DNA from: an uncultured Ruminiclostridium sp.
GTDB taxonomy: Bacteria; Bacillota; Clostridia; Oscillospirales; Ruminococcaceae
DNA: 64,000 bases
NCBI GenBank assembly: GCA_947629925.1
Contig: CANRFO010000001.1
Span: forward strand, 124,001-188,000
Direction: 5' to 3'
Positions 52,244-60,662 of the stretch are shown here, piece after piece (within the stretch, counting starts at the first letter, position 1; each line of letters starts with the position of its first letter). The position numbers and the translations under genes were made by a program. The notes below the pieces were generated by a model that was given only the letters and a program-made list of their open reading frames with translations, ran no database searches and had not been told where the DNA came from.

Positions 52244-54058
52244 ATGAACATGAAAAAGCTCATGGCTGGAGTAGTTGCCGGTGCACTGGCAGTAACCTCT
52301 CTGGCCACAGTCGGTGTTTTCGCTGAAGATACGGTAAAGACTTACAACTTTGTCGGAATCGACGGAAACATGACTATCGATTACTCTCAGACCGTGGCCT
52401 TTAAGGGCGGCGTTGAACGCAGCGACCTCTTTAAGGCTACCGCAGATCCTACTGAGTATGTATTCGATTATGACATTGTTCTTGCAAACGCAGATGGCTA
52501 TGACAACCAGAATTTGTCTGGTGTAAATGATGTCCTGAAAGCTGCTATGATCAAGAGCAACGGAACCACTATTACTGTAAAGGGTCAGAGAGAGAACAGC
52601 AAGAAAGAACTTGTTGATGCTACCGTTACAGTAACAACTGTACTTGACAAGACAAGTGATGATGAAATGTTTAGAGTTAGATCTGAAGAAGATACTGAAG
52701 GTCCTACTCTTAAGACAGGCGATCTCGACCTGACTGATTTCAAAAAGATCACATCAATTTCTTTCAAGGCACAGTTTAATGTTAACACTGGTAACTACTA
52801 CGTTCCTGTCGGTGCAGTTAAGGTTAAAGTTACCAACAACCTCAAGTTTGAATCTAAGAAGGCTTCTATTGAAACCGTAGATGCAAGTTATAAGAGCGAG
52901 AGAAAAGATGCTACCGCTGTTGAAGTTAAGGCAGATACAAACTACGCTTTTGAAGGCGTTGCTGGACAGACAATAACTCTTGTTGATTACGGCGATGATG
53001 AGAGCGTTACTGGTTGGCGTGAAGACAACGTTAAGGCTATTTCTCTTGGTCACAACCTGCTCCGTTGGACTAACGACAACATCGAGCAGAACAAGGGCGC
53101 TAAACTGAGAATCAACTTCCTGACTCCTGAAGAGAAGAAGAATGCGATTGAAAAGGGTAGCCTGTCTCAGTACACAACACTGGATGAAGAGTGGATGCAC
53201 TGGACTGGTGCAAACGTACTGGTTCCTGAAACAACCGGTGGTACAGCTGCTGATGATATTACAATTGGTGTAAACCTTCAGAATACAACTAGACTTCAGC
53301 AGTCTACCAAGATTGAAAATTACACTGCTGAATTTGACTGGGATACTCTCGTTAAGAATTCTGTATCTACAGTTTCCGGTAACGTTGACAGCATTGCTTT
53401 CCGTCTGAATGGCAAGAGCTCTACTGTTTCCGACTTTGTTGCAAAGTATGGTGCATATGCTGTTAAGAGCATCGAAGTTGTTATCCCTGACCAGTCTACT
53501 GTTCCTGGTACCGAAGCTTCTACTGAGCTGACTCTTTCTTCCAACGGCGTTAGTGCTACCGCTACTGTTGCTACTATCACCGGTAATGGTGGTAAGGAAC
53601 TTAATGTTCAGAGCACTCTGACTGATAGCGCTATCACTTATGAGCTCCACCTCTATGCTGCTGATGGCACAACTGCTGTACAGCCCGCAGGTGAAGTTAC
53701 TCTGAAGCTTGCTATTCCTGAAAAGTTCAAGGGTCTTGACCTTTCTTCTGACAAGGTTTCACATAAGTGCAACGACGGCACAGTTGAACAGCTTGATGTT
53801 CTGAATATGGATACTTACAAGACTGATGGTTTTGTAATTTGCAAGACCACCAAGTTCAGCGGATTCACTCTTGAATTTGACGTTCCTGAAGATACCACTA
53901 CCGAAGCTCCCGCAGTTTCTGAAGAGACCACTACTGAGGCTCCTGCTGCTGATACTCAGCCTGCTGACGACGGCAACCAGCCTACCGGTGTAGCTCTTGC
54001 AGTTATCCCTGCAATCGTTGCAGCTGCTGGTATCGTAATCTCCAAGAAGAGAGGCTAA
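52244..54058 (+). CDS. Surface protein 2: large secreted protein with NQPTG-type anchor
   Basis: 604 residues. Signal peptide MNMKKLMAGVVAGALAVTSL, cleavage near VFAED. The body (~25-550) is mostly predicted beta-strand with no catalytic motif I recognise; WREDNVKAISLGHNLLRWTN and EWMHWTGANVLVPETTGG are aromatic-rich. A short Thr/Glu/Pro linker (TTTEAPAVSEETTTEAP) precedes NQPTGVALAVIPAIVAAAG and the basic end SKKRG. The anchor is nearly identical to that of surface protein 1. Codons ending in T are commoner than in the flanking ribosomal genes. Confidence 0.82.
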   Translation: MNMKKLMAGVVAGALAVTSLATVGVFAEDTVKTYNFVGIDGNMTIDYSQTVAFKGGVERSDLFKATADPTEYVFDYDIVLANADGYDNQNLSGVNDVLKAAMIKSNGTTITVKGQRENSKKELVDATVTVTTVLDKTSDDEMFRVRSEEDTEGPTLKTGDLDLTDFKKITSISFKAQFNVNTGNYYVPVGAVKVKVTNNLKFESKKASIETVDASYKSERKDATAVEVKADTNYAFEGVAGQTITLVDYGDDESVTGWREDNVKAISLGHNLLRWTNDNIEQNKGAKLRINFLTPEEKKNAIEKGSLSQYTTLDEEWMHWTGANVLVPETTGGTAADDITIGVNLQNTTRLQQSTKIENYTAEFDWDTLVKNSVSTVSGNVDSIAFRLNGKSSTVSDFVAKYGAYAVKSIEVVIPDQSTVPGTEASTELTLSSNGVSATATVATITGNGGKELNVQSTLTDSAITYELHLYAADGTTAVQPAGEVTLKLAIPEKFKGLDLSSDKVSHKCNDGTVEQLDVLNMDTYKTDGFVICKTTKFSGFTLEFDVPEDTTTEAPAVSEETTTEAPAADTQPADDGNQPTGVALAVIPAIVAAAGIVISKKRG

Positions 54059-54080
54059 TTTAAAAATTAGCTGAACATAA

Positions 54081-54108
54081 AGAAAGCCCTTAGGGGCTTT
54101 CTTTTTTT
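54081..54108 (+). terminator. Terminator of surface protein 2
   Basis: AGAAAGCCC-ttag-GGGCTTTCT followed by T7. Confidence 0.93.
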
Positions 54109-54188
54109 AAGTAAAATCGCCAAAAATTTACTTGTATTTTTTAGCATAATCAACCAAAAATAGCGATAAAGATTGTAATAAATAACTG

Positions 54189-54217
54189 TTGCAATCCCTT
54201 GTAAAATAGGCTATAAT
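54189..54217 (+). promoter_or_regulatory. Promoter of surface protein 3
   Basis: TTGCAA at 54189-54194, 17 bp, TATAAT at 54212-54217. Confidence 0.8.
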
Positions 54218-54266
54218 AATAATTGGAAGAATATTCCGAACAAAAATTTTTGGAGGAAATCAAACA

Positions 54267-54968
54267 ATGAACATGAAGAAAATCATGGCAGGCGTTGTTG
54301 CTTCCGCTCTGGCTGTAAGCACAATGGCTGTAGCTGCAAGTGCTGCTGATTACGAGAGCACTTATACTCAGAGCGTAACTGCAGACAAAATCAACATCAA
54401 TGATGACGGCACCTTCTATTCTCAGCTGCAAGTTGGTCACGTTGCTGAAGTTACAGTAACCGCTACCTACACCACCGCTGACGGCGCTACAGGCTATGCA
54501 CTGATCGGTACTGACTGGGGCGAGCCCACCGCTGAATGCAACGCAGTTAAGATGACAGGCGCTTGGAACGGCGCAGGCTTCGGCCTTCCCGAAGATGTTG
54601 TTACCGCTGCTAACGGCGACTTCTCAGGCATTACTCTCGACTTTACTGTTGAAGTAACCGACATCGCTTCTGACGTTCAGGCTCAGGTTGACGCTTACGG
54701 CGAAGAAGCTATTGCTGACATCCAGATCATCATCATCGGCGCAAACAGCCCTTATGCTTCAGGCTTCGGCACTGTAAAGATTGCTGAAAAGGCTGCCGCT
54801 GCTGATGACACTGCCGCTGCTGAAGATACCGCTGCTGCCGGCGACACTTCCGCTCCTACCGCTAGCGATAAGGGCGCTGCTGACACAGGTGTTGAAGGCG
54901 TTGCAGTTGTAGCAGGTCTTGCAATCGTAGCTGCAGGCGCAGTTATCGTTGCTAAGAAGAGAGGCTAA
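54267..54968 (+). CDS. Surface protein 3: secreted beta-protein with ADTGVEG-type anchor
   Basis: 233 residues. Signal peptide ending AASAAD. One predicted beta-domain, ~28-170 (HVAEVTVTATYTTADGATGY, ITLDFTVEVTDIASDVQAQ). An Ala/Asp/Thr low-complexity linker (AAADDTAAAEDTAAAGDTSA) leads to the anchor KGAADTGVEGVAVVAGLAIV and AKKRG. The same anchor occurs in surface proteins 4 and 5. The AxTG pattern resembles Ruminococcus xPxTG sortase signals with Ala in place of Pro. Confidence 0.83.
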   Translation: MNMKKIMAGVVASALAVSTMAVAASAADYESTYTQSVTADKININDDGTFYSQLQVGHVAEVTVTATYTTADGATGYALIGTDWGEPTAECNAVKMTGAWNGAGFGLPEDVVTAANGDFSGITLDFTVEVTDIASDVQAQVDAYGEEAIADIQIIIIGANSPYASGFGTVKIAEKAAAADDTAAAEDTAAAGDTSAPTASDKGAADTGVEGVAVVAGLAIVAAGAVIVAKKRG

Positions 54969-54987
54969 TCTCTGCAAACAACAGAAC

Positions 54988-55016
54988 AAAAAAGGACGGT
55001 CCGCCGTCCTTTTTTC
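54988..55016 (+). terminator. Terminator of surface protein 3
   Basis: AAAAAAGGACGG / CCGTCCTTTTTT with a short loop; near-identical to the terminator after surface protein 4. Confidence 0.93.
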
Positions 55017-55117
55017 TTTCCTCCTTGCAGGAAATGCAGGAAACATTTTACAAAAAATTTATGCAAAATAAAAAAGTTTTACCAAATGAAAACGTTTAAT
55101 ATTGTTAAAAATGCTGA

Positions 55118-55146
55118 TTGTATTTTAAATGCGTTTTCGTTATAAT
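55118..55146 (+). promoter_or_regulatory. Promoter of surface protein 4
   Basis: TTGTAT at 55118-55123, 17 bp, TATAAT at 55141-55146. Confidence 0.75.
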
Positions 55147-55181
55147 AATAGTACAAAATTTATTTTGGAGGAAAACTTAAA

Positions 55182-56000
55182 ATGAGCATTAAAAAGATCA
55201 TGGCAGGCGCTGTTGCTTCTGTAATGGCTCTGTCTACAATGGCAGTTGCAGCAAGTGCAGCTAACTATGACACAATTGTTATGTATGCTGACGCAAACTG
55301 GGGCTTTAGCACTATGGATGCAAACACCTTTGTTCCCCCTACAACCGTAGTTGATAAGGACGGCACATATACCGTTTCCTCTGGTACTCCTATGTGGACT
55401 GATGAAGAAACCGGTGATGATGTTCCCGCAGTTTCCGGCGCAGCAGGCGTTTTCTGTGTAGATATTGAAGGTCTTGCTACACTGAAGAATGCAGGTAAGG
55501 ACGCTGAAGGTTATGACACATGCGTAACAGCAGCTGACAAGATGGCTTTTGCAAAGGCTGCAGGAATCAATGTTAGTGATGTTAAGGTTTCTATCGTTAA
55601 AGAGGACGGTTCTACCGCTGATGTTGCCGTAGATCAGGGCAATATTCTCTTTGGTGATATTGAGGGCAACGGTAAGATCCGTATCGAAATTTACAACCAG
55701 TATGGCGACACTAAGGACGCTCCTGCTGTAAATGTTGATGATCTCAACGGTGCTACCGAAATCAATGTAACCTTCACCATCAGCGGTATTGACGCTGCTG
55801 CTGAAGACAATGCTTCTGACGACAACGCTGCTGCTGACGATACCGCAGCTGCTGATGACAATGCTGCTGCAGGCGACACCGCCGCTCCTACCACAGGAGA
55901 TAAGGGCGCTGCTGACACAGGTGTTGAAGGCGTTGCAGTTGTAGCGGGTCTTGCAATCATCGCTGCAGGCGCAGTTGTAGTTGCTAAGAAGAGAGGCTAA
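55182..56000 (+). CDS. Surface protein 4: secreted beta-protein with ADTGVEG-type anchor
   Basis: 272 residues. Signal peptide ending AASAAN. The beta-domain has DANWGFSTMDANTFVPPTTV, DGTYTVSSGT, GVFCVDIEGL and GDIEGNGKIRIEIYNQYGDT, a pattern that also appears in shortened form in surface protein 5 (VTFTISG-like end, here INVTFTISGID). An Asp/Ala linker and the KGAADTGVEG anchor follow. The family resembles Ruminococcus surface beta-sandwich proteins; ligand unknown. Confidence 0.83.
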   Translation: MSIKKIMAGAVASVMALSTMAVAASAANYDTIVMYADANWGFSTMDANTFVPPTTVVDKDGTYTVSSGTPMWTDEETGDDVPAVSGAAGVFCVDIEGLATLKNAGKDAEGYDTCVTAADKMAFAKAAGINVSDVKVSIVKEDGSTADVAVDQGNILFGDIEGNGKIRIEIYNQYGDTKDAPAVNVDDLNGATEINVTFTISGIDAAAEDNASDDNAAADDTAAADDNAAAGDTAAPTTGDKGAADTGVEGVAVVAGLAIIAAGAVVVAKKRG

Positions 56001-56017
56001 TCTCTGAACAACAGAAT

Positions 56018-56046
56018 AAAAAAGGACGGTTTGCCGTCCTTTTTTT
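56018..56046 (+). terminator. Terminator of surface protein 4
   Basis: AAAAAAGGACGG-tttg-CCGTCCTTTTTTT, a near copy of the one at 54988-55016. Confidence 0.93.
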
Positions 56047-56142
56047 GTCGGATTTATTTCCCTGACTGGTTTTTGTCGGATTTGTCCTGTTTAAATTGTC
56101 CTGTTTTGTAAGATATGTCAAACGATTTGGATAAAATGACGG

Positions 56143-56171
56143 TTGATTTTTCCGTTAAATTAAGTTATAAT
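56143..56171 (+). promoter_or_regulatory. Promoter of surface protein 5
   Basis: TTGATT at 56143-56148, 17 bp, TATAAT at 56166-56171. Confidence 0.75.
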
Positions 56172-56233
56172 TATTGTAAATAAAAGTGTGTATAACTATG
56201 CCGCTTTTAAATTATTTAGGAGGAAAACTACAT

Positions 56234-56977
56234 ATGAACTTTAAGAAAATTATGGTTGGCGTTGTTGCTTCCGTTGCAGCAGTAAGCGCAATGGCAGTTG
56301 CAGCAAATGCCGCTACCGCAGGTCTTACTTATCAGACCAATGTTTACGGCTTCCGTGACAACATCAATCAGAGCAAGGGCATTTATTGGGACGAGTTTGA
56401 AGAGGCTCAGAACAATGAGACCTCTAACTTTGGTGACGTAGAGATTACTGGTGACGGTCAGTACACAGTAACTCTGGAAAAGAGCAACGAGGAAGAAAGC
56501 ACTTCTTGGAATATGCTCAAGCTTCAGACCAACATTCCTTCCGCTGATTATGCAGATGTTACTATCACTATTGATAAGGTAGTTATCGACGGTCAGGAAC
56601 TGACAGTTGGCTCTTACACCAATAACGCTGCTGAAAATCTTGTTGTAAGCGATTATTCAGACGGCTACAACGGTATTACCGAATTGGTTGTAAATGCTTA
56701 TACTATCAGCATTGTCAATGTCTACGGTGAGACTTGCGTTGACAACGTATACGGTGACAAGGTAGAAGTTACCTTTACCGTATCAGGTTTCGGCGGTGCT
56801 GCTGGTGACGGTACTGACGCTGACGACAACACTGTTGACGCAGGCGCAGGCGACACCACCGCTCCTACCACAGGCGACAAGGGCGCTGCTGACACAGGCG
56901 TTGAAGGCGTAGCAGTTGTAGCTGCTATCGCAATCGTAGCTGCAGGCGCAGTTGTAGTTGCTAAGAAGAGAAGCTGA
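56234..56977 (+). CDS. Surface protein 5: secreted beta-protein with ADTGVEG-type anchor
   Basis: 247 residues from ATG 56234 (AGGAGG upstream); the frame is open 48 bases further but the signal peptide starts here. One beta-domain, ~27-190 (TYQTNVYGFRDNINQSKGIY, DGQYTVTLEKSNEEESTSWN, INVYGE-like VNVYGETCVDNVYGDKVEVT). Anchor KGAADTGVEGVAVVAAIAIV and AKKRS. Last of the five tandem surface genes. Confidence 0.83.
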   Translation: MNFKKIMVGVVASVAAVSAMAVAANAATAGLTYQTNVYGFRDNINQSKGIYWDEFEEAQNNETSNFGDVEITGDGQYTVTLEKSNEEESTSWNMLKLQTNIPSADYADVTITIDKVVIDGQELTVGSYTNNAAENLVVSDYSDGYNGITELVVNAYTISIVNVYGETCVDNVYGDKVEVTFTVSGFGGAAGDGTDADDNTVDAGAGDTTAPTTGDKGAADTGVEGVAVVAAIAIVAAGAVVVAKKRS

Positions 56978-56991
56978 TCTCTCATAAAATG

Positions 56992-57024
56992 AAAAAACAC
57001 TCCCGTACTTCGGGAGTGTTTTTG
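56992..57024 (+). terminator. Terminator of surface protein 5
   Basis: AAAAACACTCCCG / CGGGAGTGTTTTT with a 5-base loop. Confidence 0.93.
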
Positions 57025-57040
57025 TTTTATTAAATCATGC

Positions 57041-57071
57041 AAAAACCCCGCTCCAAAGCTTCGGAGCGGGG
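57041..57071 (-). terminator. Terminator of the transcarboxylase-like operon
   Basis: CCCCGCTCC / GGAGCGGGG stem; on the minus strand it is followed by TTTTTGC. Confidence 0.9.
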
Positions 57072-57081
57072 GGTGATTATT

Positions 57082-58476
57082 TTACACAGGCATTACCTTG
57101 TTAGCTTTATCAGCGTGAACGTTGTCGATACCGCACTGTTTATCCCTGCGCTTCTCGAAGAACTTCTCCGCCACCTGACCGAACATAGCATAGCTGAGAA
57201 CGTCCTCCTCCTGCTGTGTCCACTTGGCGGCCTCCTTTTTCAGCTTGTCAAGCTCAGGCTCGATAAGGTCGGCAGGACGGCAGTCGATAGGTTCTTCGTC
57301 GCCGATTATCCTCTTTCTGAAATCAGGGTCTATTGCAACGGGCGTTCTGCCGTATTCGCCGCGTACAAGCCCCTTGAATTCCTTTGTAACAGTCTTGTAT
57401 CTCTCGCCCATAATTACGTTGAACACCGCCTGGGTGCCCACGATCTGGCTGGTAGGAGTTACCAGCGGAGGATAACCTGCGTCCTCCCTCACTCTGGGTA
57501 CCTCCTGCAAAACCTCGTCCAGCTTGTCGGATTTTCCCGCCTGTTTCAGCTGGGAGATAAGGTTGGAAAGCATTCCGCCGGGGACTTGATACAGCAGGGT
57601 ATTGGCGTTTACGCCCATTACCTTGGGGTCAAGCTGACCGCTCTTGATGTACTTTTCACGGAGGGTCTGGAAATAGTCCCTCACCTCGTTCAAAGCGTGC
57701 AGGTCAAGTCCCGTGTCGTATTCAGTGCCCTGCAAAGCCGCAACCATAGATTCAGTGGCAGGGTGGCTCGTTCCCATAGCCAGAGGGGAAATAGCGGTGT
57801 CTATAACGTCCGCTCCCGCCTCGATGCCCTTCAGCAAAGACATTGACGCAAGTCCCGAAGTGTAGTGGGAGTGCAGCTGGATAGGAATTTTGACAGCCGC
57901 TTTCAGCGCTTTTACAAGCTCGTAAGTGGTGTATGGCTTCAGCAGACCCGCCATATCCTTTATGCAGATACTGTCTGCGCCCTCGTCCTCAAGCTGCTTT
58001 GCGAACTCAACGAATTTTTCGTTGGTGTGAACGGGGCTGAGGGTGTAGCTTATACAGCCCTGAAAATGTGCGCCCTCTTTCTTTGCGGCTTTGATAGAGG
58101 TTTTCATATTGCGTATATCGTTCAGCGCGTCAAAAATACGGATCACGTCTATCCCGTTTGCAACGCATTTCTGCACGAAGTATTCAAGAACGTCGTCCGC
58201 ATAGTGGCGGTAGCCCAGCATATTCTGCCCTCTGAACAGCATTTGCAGCTTTGTGTTAGGCATTTCCTTCCGCAAGGTCCTCAGTCTGTCCCAAGGGTCC
58301 TCGTCAAGAAATCTCAGGCAAGCGTCAAAGGTAGCGCCGCCCCAACATTCCACCGAGTGATAGCCTATCTTGTCCATCGTGCTGAGAATAGGTTTCATCT
58401 CGTCCATAGTCATTCGTGTTGCGATAAGGGACTGATGAGCGTCACGCAGCACGGTTTCGGTAATTCCAACTTTCAT
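57082..58476 (-). CDS. Biotin-dependent carboxyltransferase, OadA/PycB (5S) type
   Basis: 464 residues. VGITETVLRDAHQSLIATRM at the N-terminus; WGGATFDACLRFLDEDPW, MLFRGQNMLGYRHYADDVLE, the carbamylated-lysine strand CIKDMAGLLKPY, and IQLHSHYTSGLASM with metal-binding His-x-His. This barrel transfers CO2 between carboxybiotin and pyruvate/oxaloacetate. It ends without a biotin domain, which is encoded separately just upstream. No OadB membrane subunit is present, favouring a transcarboxylase or a decarboxylase with partners elsewhere. Confidence 0.92.
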   Translation of the reverse strand: MKVGITETVLRDAHQSLIATRMTMDEMKPILSTMDKIGYHSVECWGGATFDACLRFLDEDPWDRLRTLRKEMPNTKLQMLFRGQNMLGYRHYADDVLEYFVQKCVANGIDVIRIFDALNDIRNMKTSIKAAKKEGAHFQGCISYTLSPVHTNEKFVEFAKQLEDEGADSICIKDMAGLLKPYTTYELVKALKAAVKIPIQLHSHYTSGLASMSLLKGIEAGADVIDTAISPLAMGTSHPATESMVAALQGTEYDTGLDLHALNEVRDYFQTLREKYIKSGQLDPKVMGVNANTLLYQVPGGMLSNLISQLKQAGKSDKLDEVLQEVPRVREDAGYPPLVTPTSQIVGTQAVFNVIMGERYKTVTKEFKGLVRGEYGRTPVAIDPDFRKRIIGDEEPIDCRPADLIEPELDKLKKEAAKWTQQEEDVLSYAMFGQVAEKFFEKRRDKQCGIDNVHADKANKVMPV

Positions 58477-58495
58477 AAAAGGACGTCCTTTCTGA

Positions 58496-58855
58496 TTATG
58501 CGTTAAGAGTAGCGATAACGGAGCCTGTGGAAACGCTGTCCCCCTTGTTCACCGCAATAGATGCGATAACGCCGTCACGGTCGGCAACGATGTCGTTTTC
58601 CATCTTCATAGCTTCAAGCACGGCAATAACTGTGCCGTTGCTCACCTTGTCCCCTACCTTTGCCTTGACCTCAACGATAGTGCCGGGCATAGGCGCGCTT
58701 ATCTTAACGTTTCCCTGTGCGCCTGCGGCAGCTTTGGGAGTAGCCTTGGGAGCGGCGGGAGCAGGTGCGGCAGCGGGAGCGGCTGCGTCGGCGGCAACCT
58801 CCTCCACCGTTACGTCATATGCATTTCCGTTTACAGTAATATTGTATCTTTTCAT
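58496..58855 (-). CDS. Biotin carboxyl carrier protein (1.3S-like)
   Basis: 119 residues: a short N-terminal segment, an Ala/Pro linker (AAAPAAAPAPAAPKATPKAA), and a biotinyl domain with the modified lysine in LEAMKMENDI. It swings biotin between the two carboxyltransferase subunits encoded on each side. Gaps of 19 and 17 bp show a single operon. Confidence 0.95.
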   Translation of the reverse strand: MKRYNITVNGNAYDVTVEEVAADAAAPAAAPAPAAPKATPKAAAGAQGNVKISAPMPGTIVEVKAKVGDKVSNGTVIAVLEAMKMENDIVADRDGVIASIAVNKGDSVSTGSVIATLNA

Positions 58856-58872
58856 CTGGAAATCCTCCTGAT

Positions 58873-60237
58873 TTAATATATAAAGTTGATATGCTTGCGG
58901 GCGGGAGTGCTTACTCTCTTTGAGGACAAAGCCTCAACTGCGTTGTTGAGAGCCGACCATAATTCCTCGGCGGGAACTATCTTGTCTACAACGCCTTTTT
59001 CCATAGCGTTGAGTGCGCTTGCCTCGTTTTCGGCATAATCTTCGGCGGCCTTCTGCAATTCTTCGTTGTTATTGCAGTCCTCGCCGTGAAGGAATACCGC
59101 CGCGGTCTGAGGAGCGACTGGAGCTATCACCGCATTTTCGTAAGCAATTGTCATATCCGCGTTGTTCCCGCAGAAAGCGGTAAAGATACCGCCTAAAGCG
59201 TTTCCTGTAACTACCGCTATCTTTGCGGTGGTAGCGCTTGCATAGACTTGAGTCAGCTTTGCGCAGTCACGAACGCTTCCGCTAAGCTCCGCCTTGCTGT
59301 CTAACGCAAAGCCCTCGTTGTTCACGAACGTTACAACGGGAATGGAGAAAGCGTCGCATATGCTGACGAACTTTGCTATCTTTGCGCAGTCCTCTTTGGC
59401 GAGCCTGCCCTCCGCCTTATCGGTGGCGACAAAGCCCACGGTCTTCCAGTTGATACTGCCCAGAGCAGTGTAGGAGACCTCTCCGAATTTGCCGTAAAGC
59501 TCCACAAGGCTGTCCTTGTCGGCGATTGCTTTTACCGGCGCCTCGCCTTTCATAGAGCCGTCGGCGGCAGTATCCGAAACTGCAAAATAATCGTTTCCCG
59601 CCACCTCAAGGTTATTCTGCGGGAGGATAGCGATAAGCTCCTTCGCCTTTTTCAAAGCCTCGGCATTGTCCTTTACAACGATCGCCGCAACGCCTGAAAG
59701 AGCGGCGTTTTCCGCCGTGCCTGCGCCCTTGGTCTTATCCTCGCTGATAAAAGGAGGATTCAAGAAAAATTCCGCCTTTTCCGTCATTATCACAAAATCG
59801 CTCATGCAGGCAAGAGCGGCATGAATACCACCGCAAACGCCTGTTACCACAGCTATCTGAGGGGCGACCCCCGAAAGGGAAGCACTTGAAGCGGCAATAT
59901 CGCTGTAAGCCTTTAACAGCTCAACGCCCTCTTTAACCGCTCCGCCCTTGGAATCGTAGATACCGATAACGGGAGAGCCGTTTTTCACCGCAAGCTGATA
60001 CAGCTTCGCCAGCTTTTGCGCCGCAGTTTTGCAAACAGCGCCGCTGTTCACGGCAGAGTCCTGTATAAAGGCGCAGACCTGCTTTCCCTCTACAACGCCC
60101 GTGCCTGTTATCACGCTGCCGCCGATATAGGGGGAAAGCTCGGTGAAACTGCCCTCTTCAAACAGCGACGTCAGCGTGCTGCGAGCCTCGCTGCCTGCAA
60201 GCTCCTGCGCCAGTTCGTCTATCGTCTTGTTCGCCAA
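58873..60237 (-). CDS. Acyl-CoA carboxyltransferase, divergent MmdA/12S type
   Basis: 454 residues with two crotonase-fold halves. The N-half shows TLTSLFEEGSFTELSPYIGG, GSPVIGIYDSKGGAVKEGVE, VCGGIHAALACMSDFVIM; the C-half shows IPVVTFVNNEGFALDSKAEL, AVVTGNALGGIFTAFCG and AENEASALNAMEKGVVDKIV. Canonical MmdA/PccB has about 510 residues, so this is ~50 shorter and divergent. It probably transfers carboxyl between biotin and an acyl-CoA such as methylmalonyl-CoA. First gene of the operon. Confidence 0.85.
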   Translation of the reverse strand: MANKTIDELAQELAGSEARSTLTSLFEEGSFTELSPYIGGSVITGTGVVEGKQVCAFIQDSAVNSGAVCKTAAQKLAKLYQLAVKNGSPVIGIYDSKGGAVKEGVELLKAYSDIAASSASLSGVAPQIAVVTGVCGGIHAALACMSDFVIMTEKAEFFLNPPFISEDKTKGAGTAENAALSGVAAIVVKDNAEALKKAKELIAILPQNNLEVAGNDYFAVSDTAADGSMKGEAPVKAIADKDSLVELYGKFGEVSYTALGSINWKTVGFVATDKAEGRLAKEDCAKIAKFVSICDAFSIPVVTFVNNEGFALDSKAELSGSVRDCAKLTQVYASATTAKIAVVTGNALGGIFTAFCGNNADMTIAYENAVIAPVAPQTAAVFLHGEDCNNNEELQKAAEDYAENEASALNAMEKGVVDKIVPAEELWSALNNAVEALSSKRVSTPARKHINFIY

Positions 60238-60359
60238 TTTTATGTCCTCCGTTCCTTATGTTCATTGTTCATTTTATTTCAACCTGTGTCGGAAATTTCA
60301 TACACTATAAATTATACAATATTACCGCTTTAATTTCAAGTGGGATTTTCCTTTTTTCG

Positions 60360-60662
60360 TCAATTTTCCTTTTTCCCGTCGAAAAATTCGGCTATGGATT
60401 CCAGCCGTCTTCCTCCCACAAAGGTCTTTACAAATTCGTCGGGAATAGTGTCGGCAATGACTGCGGAAACTGCTCCCTCATGGTCGGCGTTGTTCAATGC
60501 CGAGCGGAGCACGCCGTCAAACAAAAACTTGTCCCCGTTGTAGCTTTTCACGGTGAAGACCTTGTCCTTTATCTCCCCGTGAATGTCCGCTATAAGCTCG
60601 CCCTCGCACTTTGCCTCAAAGCAAAAATCCTCTGCGTCATAGTTTCTTTTTATCACTATCAT
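60360..60662 (-). CDS. Small unknown protein cotranscribed with the pseudouridine synthase
   Basis: 100 residues, soluble, acidic. DIHGEIKDKVFTVKSYNGDK and a helical C-terminus (IPDEFVKTFVGGRRLESIAE). I do not recognise a family. It overlaps the pseudouridine synthase stop by 4 bases, so it is translationally coupled to it. Confidence 0.7.
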   Translation of the reverse strand: MIVIKRNYDAEDFCFEAKCEGELIADIHGEIKDKVFTVKSYNGDKFLFDGVLRSALNNADHEGAVSAVIADTIPDEFVKTFVGGRRLESIAEFFDGKKEN

